Shown one piece after another: positions 1 to 5,357 of a DNA stretch of 5,795 nucleotides. The stretch spans positions 1-5,795 of the forward strand of contig JBPRGG010000165.1 in NCBI GenBank assembly GCA_051418075.1, written 5' to 3'. Under the pieces are notes generated by a model that ran no database searches, was not told where the DNA came from, and saw only the letters and a list, made by a program, of their open reading frames with translations. Every line of letters begins with the position of its first letter. The stretch's first letter is position 1. Position numbers and translations under genes: made by a program. The stretch is from JBPRGG01 sp051418075 (GTDB lineage: Bacteria; Bacteroidota; Bacteroidia; Cytophagales; Cyclobacteriaceae).

Positions 1-42
1 TCTTACTTTCCGAAAATCGTGCATATTTGTTTTCTGGTAACA
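1..42 (+). mobile_element. Right terminus of a second IS21-family copy (cut by window edge)
   Basis: These 42 bases are identical to 5390-5431, the right tip of the complete element in this window, and end with the same terminal bases GGTAACA before the sequences diverge. The tip includes the outermost 24-bp-type repeat and most of the second one. It is in the same orientation as the complete copy, so the body of this second element should lie to the left, outside the window. Identity over the whole 42 bases suggests recent copying. A contig that ends in a repeat is a possible alternative, and the sequence cannot exclude it. Confidence 0.9.
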
Positions 43-96
43 GTATTGAAATGCTTCTTCATAGAAAGAACACGAAGTCCTTATGAATTAAATCCG

Positions 97-104
97 TATC
101 TTTG
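97..104 (+). promoter_or_regulatory. Possible Bacteroidetes -7 element (TATCTTTG)
   Basis: TATCTTTG fits the Bacteroidetes -7 consensus TAnnTTTG exactly. No good -33 TTTG lies at the usual spacing; TTATG at 81-85 is the nearest weak candidate and is too close. A transcript from here would start near 110 and run into the two hairpins at 114-190. An 8-base match with four fixed T/G positions is expected by chance fairly often in AT-rich DNA. Confidence 0.3.
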
Positions 105-113
105 TCACTTCAC

Positions 114-133
114 CTCCTTTCTTTGTAAAGGGG
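114..133 (+). repeat. Small hairpin CTCCTTT / AAAGGGG
   Basis: Positions 114-120 pair with 127-133, seven pairs including one G-U, around a CTTTGT loop. It sits just downstream of the possible -7 element and just upstream of a terminator-like hairpin. It could be the 5' stem of a small RNA. Similar CTCCTTT...AAAGG(A/G)G palindromes occur as interspersed repeats in many Bacteroidetes genomes, from general familiarity, so a decayed repeat is an equally good reading. Confidence 0.35.
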
Positions 134-136
134 TCT

Positions 137-190
137 GGGGCAGCCCTTATTTGCTTTGGCGGCTAATCGGGCTGCTCTTTTTCCCTTTTT
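137..190 (+). terminator. Terminator-like hairpin followed by T-rich tract
   Basis: GCAGCCC at 140-146 pairs with GGGCTGC at 169-175. The stem can be extended to ten pairs, with two G-U wobbles, to 137-178. The loop of 22 bases is long for an intrinsic terminator. The 3' arm runs directly into TTTTT, CCC and TTTTT (178-190). This is the only GC-rich stem with a T-tract in the left third of the window. It could end a transcript begun near 110 or one reading out of the IS copy at the left edge. Confidence 0.4.
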
Positions 191-412
191 ATTGTAAACT
201 ATTTATCTCTCTGTTTTTATCCATTTTTATCGTTGCGTTTTTCTCTTTTGCCTGTTTATTAAAAAACAAATCCTCAATCCAATGCTTATTGGAATCAACT
301 ATTGTTTTCAGGAATAAATCAATATTCCATAAGAAAACCTTCCACAAAAAACAAGGTAAATGGATACCAGCCGAAAATCAGCTTATCCTGAGATGAATTA
401 AAATTAAATCAA

Positions 413-470
413 TTCAAAAGGATTTACCTGTTTATTATTTTAATAAAAACCTGTTCCTAAATCCTTTGAA
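413..470. repeat. Imperfect inverted repeat with nested A/T stem
   Basis: TTCAAAAGGATTTA (413-426) is the reverse complement of TAAATCCTTTGAA (458-470), apart from one extra A in the left arm. Inside the 31-base loop, TTTATT (431-436) pairs with AATAAA (442-447). ACCTGTT also occurs twice in the loop as a direct repeat. There is no gene on either side. It may be a hairpin at a transcript end or the remnant of a small miniature-type repeat. No function can be assigned. Confidence 0.45.
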
Positions 471-643
471 ATTATCCTCAATTAAATTTACAAAAAAAAA
501 AAAACATCTCCAAATTTTTACGGAAAAAAGTGGGATTTATGCTCAGGGTCATAATCATATGGGTGGACTTTTAAATCTTTTACTGAATTTATGAAGTCAT
601 TATTCAGGATGGGGCAAATACTTGTAAAATCATCTTTTCTAAC

Positions 644-687
644 CGCAAGGGGCGCAAGGTTTTTTCGCAAGGGACGCAATGAGGGCT
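644..687. repeat. CGCAAGG-type repeat, two 22-bp units
   Basis: Two units with a 22-bp period start at 644 and 666. Each begins CGCAAGGG(G/A)CGCAA, separated by a T-run, and CGCAAGG is itself repeated within the first unit. Repeats built from GCAAGG/GCAAAG and CGCAA words are familiar as dispersed non-coding repeats in Bacteroidetes genomes, and often cause spurious small ORFs rich in LRPLR or LAPLAV. Exactly such a spurious frame crosses this site on the minus strand. No function is known to me. Confidence 0.65.
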
Positions 688-786
688 GCTGAATTTCCAA
701 TAAATTCCTGGTTGAGCAATCAATGTATTGTTTTTATCTCAAAAAACATTATTTTCAACTCCCGTAATCCAAAAATCCTGATTGTG

Positions 787-936
787 ATGAAAAAAACCAG
801 TCTCCTGATATTTTCCTTTCTTCTCATTTAAAATATCAAAGCCCAGGAGATCAGCTTTTTTGTAGAATCCTTACAAAAATGAACAAAAGTCTCTTTGCAG
901 GATAAAAAGTTAAATGCAGTTTGTCATTATTCATAG
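787..936 (+). pseudogene. Remnant of a secreted-protein gene (signal peptide plus stub, two in-frame stops)
   Basis: An ATG at 787 (preceded by an overlapping GTG) opens a frame reading MKKTSLLIFSFLLI, stop TAA at 829-831, then NIKAQEISFFVESLQK, stop TGA at 880-882, then TKVSLQDKKLNAVCHYS, stop TAG at 934-936. Ignoring the two internal stops, the start is a typical Bacteroidetes Sec signal peptide: lysines, a hydrophobic core, and an AQ|E-type signal peptidase I site around codons 19-20. The mature part begins with an amphipathic-looking segment. The remainder of the gene is missing, and the remnant ends 2 bases before the converging T9SS gene. All three segments lie in one frame, so point nonsense mutations rather than frameshifts explain the breaks. 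The identity of the lost protein is unknown. Chance occurrence of a signal-peptide-like frame is the main alternative. Confidence 0.55.
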
Positions 937-938
937 GA

Positions 939-1874
939 CTATTTTTTAATAATTAATCGGCTGAAATTGGTATTGTCAATTTTTATTTTGACAATATAAA
1001 TCCCATCGGGAAGGAAATTGAGCTGGAGCAAAGAATTTCCCTCTAAATTCATGGATTCATATTTTAAATTTCCCAGAATATTAAAGATCTGAACCTGATC
1101 AATAGTGGGTGACTGAGTGGAAATTCTAATTCTGTTTGAAAAAGGATTAGGAGTAATTCCAAATTTCACATCGGGCAGAGTATTACGGTTAAGAGAAAAA
1201 TCGATATAATCACAACTGGCAGTATCATCAAGGCGGTCAGACCGATAATAAATCTCTTGATCTATATAACATTTTAACCAACTTGAATATGATATCGCAA
1301 TAACTTTAGAAGTACCTAAAAACCTTTGGGTCGAACCAATTTTTTCAATAATTGGATAGTTATCAGCGAAGGTTGAAAAGCACCAATCCGCTTCTTTAGA
1401 AGGTGATGTATAGAATTTTGATAAAGGGGTATTGCCAACGTTAATGGTATCAATGGAGTCTACTACATATTCAAATTTTTCATAGGAAAAATCTCCCTCA
1501 AAAGAAGAATCCCTGACTAGAACTGTATCCCCTGTGTTGATTGAGAAATCATATAATTTGTAAAAATATCCTGAAGTATCATAGTGATATACTTTATCCT
1601 GTTCATAATAAAAATAATTGTAGTATGTGGCTGTATCCAGATAGTATTCAAAATCCGAATTCTGATTAATAAAAATATGTTCAAACTTTAATTCCTTGCA
1701 ATTTTCATTTAGAATGAGAGTATCTTCAATAGAGGTAATTATCAGAAGGCCGTCCGAACCCCCTGACACGGTATGATAATACCACTTCGCACCAATTGGA
1801 GCCCATTCGCTTTGTGAAAGTGAATTCAACTGAAACAAGATGAGAAGGATCAGCGGTAGTAAAAGTTTTTTCAT
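939..1874 (-). CDS. Secreted protein with T9SS type A sorting domain (second of a pair)
   Basis: This 311-residue protein begins with a Sec signal peptide: MKK, a hydrophobic core at residues 4-15, and probable cleavage after LS at residue 20. The C-terminal 75 residues match the T9SS type A (Por) sorting domain: FGITPNPFSNRIRI (238-251), VQIFNILGNL (261-270), LPDGIYIVKI (288-297) and the final basic IIKK. Such proteins cross the inner membrane by Sec and the outer membrane by T9SS, where the domain is normally removed and the cargo released or attached to the cell surface. The middle region, including YDFSINTGDTV (108-118) and IEKIGS (176-181), resembles the upstream neighbour and a widespread uncharacterised Bacteroidetes secreted family. 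I see no enzyme motif. Its ATG overlaps the neighbour's TGA by 4 bases (1871-1874), which fits translational coupling. The function of the mature part is unknown; sorting-domain assignment is secure. Confidence 0.9.
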   Translation of the reverse strand: MKKLLLPLILLILFQLNSLSQSEWAPIGAKWYYHTVSGGSDGLLIITSIEDTLILNENCKELKFEHIFINQNSDFEYYLDTATYYNYFYYEQDKVYHYDTSGYFYKLYDFSINTGDTVLVRDSSFEGDFSYEKFEYVVDSIDTINVGNTPLSKFYTSPSKEADWCFSTFADNYPIIEKIGSTQRFLGTSKVIAISYSSWLKCYIDQEIYYRSDRLDDTASCDYIDFSLNRNTLPDVKFGITPNPFSNRIRISTQSPTIDQVQIFNILGNLKYESMNLEGNSLLQLNFLPDGIYIVKIKIDNTNFSRLIIKK

Positions 1875-2731
1875 TTTTTTATAATTTTAACAGGTTTGGT
1901 AAAATTCTGATGATCAAGCTTTAGCAGGTACAAGCCCGGTTGTAGTCGGGATGTATTTAATTCAAAGGAGGAATCATCCGAAAGCTTAAATTCTAATATA
2001 ATTTCCCCCATTATATTATATAATGAGCACTTTAACCCGCTTATTTCAGAATGAAAATCAACATTTATGTTTAAAACATCCCTGCAAGGATTAGGGTAAA
2101 TATCTATGGCTTCTTTATATTGATGCTCTGTTGATGTGGGATCCAAACCGCAATTGACAAAACCCGGGTTTTGATTTTCGAATATTAATTCCGTTTCTTC
2201 ATATGTACATACAACTAGAGGTGAGAGGATCCCTGGGTTATACCAATTTCGAATAAAGCTTATATTTGGGCCAACTCCTTCAATGAATTTAATGGGTTCA
2301 TTCCAATCTGTACCCAGGTTGAATTGCACGATCTTTCTGTCATTTTGTGTATAAACACTATCAACATTAGCTATTGATTGTGTCCATTTAAAATCGAACT
2401 CATCGCCAGATTGAAGATCAAGATCAAAAACCAGTATTTTTTCTGATTTATCAGGAGAGTAATACCAGGCTTTACTGTTATTTTCACTTGATTCAAGGAA
2501 TCCGGCAAGGCTTATCTCCTGATTATAATAAATTCCGTGATAAAGTAATTTTACAAGTCCTTCATCAGTATCTTTAGCCACAAATAGTGTATCAATTACC
2601 TTTCCGGCTAATGGTTTATTTGCAAATAGCCATCTGGTAGTATCGGGTATAGCAAAGGGCTTGTACTGTTGTGAATAGGACCCCATTTGAAACAGAGTGG
2701 AAAGTAAGGTTGCTAATAAAAATTTTTTCAT
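1871..2731 (-). CDS. Secreted protein with T9SS type A sorting domain (first of a pair)
   Basis: This 286-residue protein starts with a signal peptide (MKKFLLATLLSTLFQ, cleavage likely after SYS at residue 20). It ends with a T9SS type A sorting domain: IDIYPNPCRDVLNI (209-222), CSLYNIMGEIILE (235-247), LQPGLYLLKLD (263-273) and the terminal KIIKK. The mature region has FDLDLQSGDEF (102-112), VDSVYTQ (123-129) and FIEGVGP (149-155), which line up in order with the downstream protein, so the two look like diverged tandem duplicates. The cysteines at 175 and 194 have counterparts in the neighbour (202 and 221), suggesting a shared fold. Only 98 bases separate its start from the IS21 left end at 2830. 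No clear -7/-33 promoter is visible there, so its original promoter may lie beyond the IS or upstream of the interrupted gene. The mature function is unknown. Confidence 0.9.
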   Translation of the reverse strand: MKKFLLATLLSTLFQMGSYSQQYKPFAIPDTTRWLFANKPLAGKVIDTLFVAKDTDEGLVKLLYHGIYYNQEISLAGFLESSENNSKAWYYSPDKSEKILVFDLDLQSGDEFDFKWTQSIANVDSVYTQNDRKIVQFNLGTDWNEPIKFIEGVGPNISFIRNWYNPGILSPLVVCTYEETELIFENQNPGFVNCGLDPTSTEHQYKEAIDIYPNPCRDVLNINVDFHSEISGLKCSLYNIMGEIILEFKLSDDSSFELNTSRLQPGLYLLKLDHQNFTKPVKIIKK

Positions 2732-2829
2732 GGTATAACTGTTTTTTTTTGTTTTCTACTTACTTTGAAGGAAGCTTTTATCATTTTATTTAATTTTAAT
2801 GAATAGAATGAGGTAGAATGAGGTATTGA
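2732..2829. other. Intergenic segment between T9SS gene and IS, with 10-bp tandem repeat
   Basis: This 98-base AT-rich segment is the upstream region of the T9SS pair as it stands now. AGAATGAGGT occurs twice in tandem at 2805-2814 and 2815-2824, ending directly beside the IS target duplication. If the IS is removed, this stretch would encode the last nine codons of the gene now at the right edge of the window, with a TAA at 2796-2798. I see no convincing promoter or ribosome binding site, and strong Shine-Dalgarno signals are uncommon in this phylum. Confidence 0.5.
2825..2829. repeat. Left copy of 5-bp target site duplication (ATTGA)
   Basis: ATTGA directly abuts the TGTAACC left terminus and recurs at 5432-5436 directly after the right terminus. 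A 5-bp duplication lies in the range known for IS21-family insertions. The match extends differently with the other copy's flank: GTATTGA at 2823-2829 equals 43-49. Confidence 0.75.
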
Positions 2830-2836
2830 TGTAACC

Positions 2837-2923
2837 GGAAAATAACAATGCTCTAAAATTGGAAATTGAGCATGTATTGTTTTCGGAAAATAATAATGTA
2901 GCAATTTCGTAAAATAAGGATGC
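2837..2923 (+). repeat. Left-end array of four 24-bp-spaced transposase-site repeats
   Basis: Fifteen-base cores begin at 2837 (GGAAAATAACAATGC), 2861 (GGAAATTGAGCATGT, degenerate), 2885 (GGAAAATAATAATGT) and 2909 (GTAAAATAAGGATGC), at an exact 24-bp period. The same core recurs inverted at the right end with the same period and the same offset from the tip. Multiple terminal repeats are known in IS21 and are taken as IstA binding sites; the binding role here is inferred. Confidence 0.85.
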
Positions 2924-2929
2924 ATGATC

Positions 2930-2973
2930 TTTGCCTGCTGAAGTTGCCCTCGAGGGCAACTTCAGCAGGCAAA
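2930..2973. repeat. Perfect 44-bp palindrome in the istA leader
   Basis: The sequence from 2930 to 2951 is the exact reverse complement of 2952-2973, with no loop and CTCGAG at the centre. The arms are GC-rich (GCCTGCTGAAGTTGCCCTC). It lies between the left-end repeats and the istA start. Neither strand has a T-tract after the stem, so it is not a standard intrinsic terminator. In RNA it would form a very stable hairpin. It may block transcription or translation entering from flanking DNA; this is inference. Confidence 0.9.
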
Positions 2974-2983
2974 AACAGTAAAA

Positions 2984-3014
2984 ATCTCGATAACCCTTTA
3001 AAAAACATCGAGAT
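2984..3014 (+). promoter_or_regulatory. Hairpin covering the istA start codon
   Basis: ATCTCGAT at 2984-2991 pairs perfectly with ATCGAGAT at 3007-3014, an 8-bp stem around a 15-base loop. The 3' arm contains the first two bases of the ATG at 3013. In an mRNA containing both arms the start would be at least partly hidden. Known insertion sequences (IS10, IS50) use such structures to silence transposase on read-through transcripts. The role here is inferred from position. Confidence 0.55.
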
Positions 3015-4569
3015 GACCGAAAAAGAATTAAACCACTGGATCATGTATCATGAAATACACAAATTAGATAGGATGGGCTTTAGTAAAGCCCAAATAGCCC
3101 GCTACCTTCAAATGGATCCGCGGACTGTGAAAAAACTCCTGCTCATGACAGAAGAACAATATGAGCAGCATCAATTGAACAGGGAACGGAAAAAAGTATT
3201 GACTCCCTATGAAAATTTTGTAGTTGAAAAGTTAAATGAATATCCTGAAACTTCCACAGCTCAAATCCATGACTGGTTAAAAGAGCATCACGATGATCTG
3301 CCGGAAGTTAGCACCCGTACGGTATTTAATTTTGTCATGTATGTCAGGCAAAAGTATAATATCCCTTACATCCCAATAGGCAGGGATTATTCGGCTGTTC
3401 CGGAGCTTCCTTATGGTCAGCAGGCACAAGTGGATTTTGGCCAATATAATATGCGGATGACCAACGGCAAACGAAAGAAAATTTACTTTTTTGCCATGGT
3501 TCTTTCCCGAAGCAGAATGAAATATCATTGGTTCAGTGACCGGCCATTTACCGCTAAGATGGTAGTATATGCTCATGAAAAAGCCTTTGAATTTTTTGGT
3601 GGTATCCCGAAAGAACTTGTCTATGACCTTGACCGAACGATGGTAGTGGATGAGAACCTGGGAGAAATCATTCTAACAGCTCCTTTTAGAGAATACACCA
3701 AAAGCCGTGGCATTGAACTTCATTTTTGCCGCAAATCAGATCCGGAAAGCAAAGGAAAAGTTGAAAATGTTATCCAGTATATCAAAAAGAATTTTCTTTT
3801 GAACAGGACTTATTATGATATTGAGACCTTGAATGAACAGGGTATCGCGTGGCTTTATCGAACTGCGAATCATTTACCGCATAATTATACCAAGATACCA
3901 CCAGAGGAAGCTTTCGCTGAAGAAAGAAGTTGCCTCAAATCTTTTTATCCAATTACTTTCAATGACCACCCAGATATGCAAAAATATATAGTCAGAAAAA
4001 CCAATGTAATTGCTTTTAAAAGTAATTTTTACACATTGCCCAAAGGAACCTATAAAGGCCCCGGATCATACGTTTTAATTAAACCTGTGGGCGATCAGCT
4101 GCATATCTATAACAAAGATGAACAGCCGATGCAAAGCTATACCATATCGAAGGAAAAGGGCAAAACCATTAGCAATACACATCATATGAGGGATACTTCT
4201 AAGAGACTGAATGAAATGGAGGATGAAATTATAAAACACTTCTCTGACAGGCAGCTGATCAGTCAGCACCTGGAAAATATCCGGAAAAAGTGGCCCAGGT
4301 ATGTCAGGGATCATTTCCAGGCAATGCTAAAAGCTCTTTCCAGTGCAGATAAACAAACAGCTGATAAGGTGCTGGAATTTTGTATCAAGAATCACATCCT
4401 GCATGGAAATGAATTTGAGCAGGTCCTGTGCGTTTTGGCTGCCGAAAAACAATCAATAAAGGCGTTTAACAGGGAAATAAAGCTTCTTCATGATCATGAG
4501 AAACTTGATATAAACCATATGCCTGAAAAGAGCAATATAGATGATTATGATAAATTTATTAACCAGTAA
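3013..4569 (+). CDS. istA: IstA, IS21-family DDE transposase
   Basis: This 518-residue transposase carries out the strand cleavage and joining of IS transposition. A helix-turn-helix lies at about residues 21-45 (MGFSKAQIARYLQMDPRTVKK). The DDE catalytic core has Asp141 (AQVDFGQ), Asp205 (ELVYDLDR) and Glu251 (DPESKGKVENV), and is followed by a C-terminal Mu-like domain with FKSNFYTLPKGTY at 335-347. The DPESKGKVEN motif and the YDxD form of the second Asp site match the IS21 subgroup common in Bacteroidetes. An earlier ATG at 2920 would add 31 residues, but those would be encoded by the 44-bp palindrome and a terminal repeat. I therefore place the start at 3013, where MTEKELNHW begins a normal family N-terminus. 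The istB ATG lies 11 bases after the stop, so the two genes form an operon. A hairpin overlaps the start codon. No damage is seen; it is probably functional. Confidence 0.95.
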   Translation: MTEKELNHWIMYHEIHKLDRMGFSKAQIARYLQMDPRTVKKLLLMTEEQYEQHQLNRERKKVLTPYENFVVEKLNEYPETSTAQIHDWLKEHHDDLPEVSTRTVFNFVMYVRQKYNIPYIPIGRDYSAVPELPYGQQAQVDFGQYNMRMTNGKRKKIYFFAMVLSRSRMKYHWFSDRPFTAKMVVYAHEKAFEFFGGIPKELVYDLDRTMVVDENLGEIILTAPFREYTKSRGIELHFCRKSDPESKGKVENVIQYIKKNFLLNRTYYDIETLNEQGIAWLYRTANHLPHNYTKIPPEEAFAEERSCLKSFYPITFNDHPDMQKYIVRKTNVIAFKSNFYTLPKGTYKGPGSYVLIKPVGDQLHIYNKDEQPMQSYTISKEKGKTISNTHHMRDTSKRLNEMEDEIIKHFSDRQLISQHLENIRKKWPRYVRDHFQAMLKALSSADKQTADKVLEFCIKNHILHGNEFEQVLCVLAAEKQSIKAFNREIKLLHDHEKLDINHMPEKSNIDDYDKFINQ

Positions 4570-4580
4570 TATTGAATATT

Positions 4581-5345
4581 ATGAGTAAAACAGAAACTGT
4601 TAAAGAGCATTGTAAACAGCTGCGATTGCCTACAGTGGCAAATAATCTTGATGAAATGGTTGTAAATGCTCAAAATAATCAGGTAACTTACCTCGATTTT
4701 ATTGAATCGCTTTTTAAAAAAGAAATCAATCACAGAATGGAAAAAGACAGGCAGCGAAGAACAAAACAGGCCAGGTTGCCCCTAAATTATAACCTGGATT
4801 TCTATGATTATTCATTTTCCAACGGCCTTGGAAAACAACAATTAGCTCAGTTAAGGGAACTATCCTGGCTGGAACAGAATTTTAATATCATCCTGATGGG
4901 ACCTTCCGGAACCGGTAAGACATACATAGCTGCGGGCTTATGTTTTGATGCCGTAGATCAAGGATATCGTGCTTATTTTAAAAGCATGGAAGATCTAATC
5001 CAGGTACTGAGATTAAAAGATGTTACACGCAGAGCAGAAACGGAATATAAACGAATTATGAAATCCCATCTGCTGGTTATTGATGATATTATGATGTTCC
5101 CTCTTAATCAAGAGGATGCTGTTGCCTTCTTTAATTTAGTAAATGAGTTACATGATAAGACTTCCCTGATTATTACAACTAATAAATCGCCTAAAGAGTG
5201 GGCTGAGGTGCTGAAAGATACTGTATTAACTACAGCTATTCTGGACAGAATTTTATATCGTTGCGAGGTCATTAAACTTGAAGGAAATAGTTATCGAATG
5301 GAAAACAGAAAAACAATTTTTAAAAACAAAGAGAAAAAAGATTAA
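4581..5345 (+). CDS. istB: IstB, AAA+ ATPase transposition helper
   Basis: This 254-residue AAA+ ATPase, related to DnaC/DnaA-type loaders, assists IstA by assembling on and remodelling target DNA. It has an N-terminal helical IstB domain (residues 1-75), Walker A GPSGTGKT (107-114), Walker B LLVIDD (164-169), sensor IITTNK (197-202), and a C-terminal LDRILYRCEVIKLEGNSYR segment with likely arginine finger Arg223. The length is normal. The ATG at 4581 is preferred because MSKTETVKEH fits the family N-terminus; a TTG at 4572 in the same frame would add only three residues. It follows istA by 11 bases with no clear Shine-Dalgarno, so coupled translation or leaderless-like initiation typical of the phylum is likely. 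The stop at 5343-5345 lies 16 bases before the right-end repeats begin. Confidence 0.95.
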   Translation: MSKTETVKEHCKQLRLPTVANNLDEMVVNAQNNQVTYLDFIESLFKKEINHRMEKDRQRRTKQARLPLNYNLDFYDYSFSNGLGKQQLAQLRELSWLEQNFNIILMGPSGTGKTYIAAGLCFDAVDQGYRAYFKSMEDLIQVLRLKDVTRRAETEYKRIMKSHLLVIDDIMMFPLNQEDAVAFFNLVNELHDKTSLIITTNKSPKEWAEVLKDTVLTTAILDRILYRCEVIKLEGNSYRMENRKTIFKNKEKKD

Positions 5346-5357
5346 TTTTGGAAAAAA

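Larger units (their letters stand above)
43..786. other. Gene-poor stretch with repeats and hairpins
   Basis: No convincing protein gene is visible in these 744 bases. An open frame at 19-396 on the plus strand starts inside the IS tip, and its hydrophobic stretch reflects T-rich DNA. A minus-strand frame at 518-700 overlaps an interspersed repeat. What can be supported is a -7-like promoter motif at 97-104 followed by two hairpins and a T-rich tract, a long imperfect inverted repeat at 413-470, a run of 13 A at 492-504, and a repeat pair at 644-687. The stretch reads as decayed intergenic DNA between an IS copy and a gene remnant. Confidence 0.6.

Noticed and set aside
19..396. Plus-strand 125-codon frame with hydrophobic segments
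   Set aside because: It starts inside the IS tip, its hydrophobic run follows from T-rich DNA, and it crosses the hairpins at 114-178. No family resemblance or credible start was seen.
518..700. Minus-strand 60-codon frame starting at TTG
   Set aside because: The first third is encoded by the CGCAAGG repeat (LRPLRKNLAPLAV), a common source of false ORFs. The later part might be a gene remnant, so it is mentioned as a weak finding and not annotated as a gene.
2837..2923. CRISPR-like array from the regular 24-bp repeats
   Set aside because: The units are only about 15 bases of core with 9-base gaps, are degenerate, recur inverted at the other IS end, and fit IS21 transposase sites.
2926..2933. 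GATCTTTG as an istA -7 promoter element
   Set aside because: It misses the first T of TAnnTTTG, has no TTTG at the right spacing, and overlaps the palindrome arm.
2920..3012. Extended istA start at the 2920 ATG
   Set aside because: The extra 31 residues come from the last left-end repeat and the 44-bp palindrome, which are DNA-level features. The N-terminus at 3013 fits the family.
2853..3044. Minus-strand frames at 2728-2925 and 2853-3044
   Set aside because: They lie on IS terminal repeats and the istA leader, opposite to a well-supported gene, and show no protein-like features.
3277..4733. Minus-strand frames opposite istA and istB (3277-3576, 4075-4314, 4545-4733)
   Set aside because: They are shadows of the strongly supported transposition genes, with no independent motifs.
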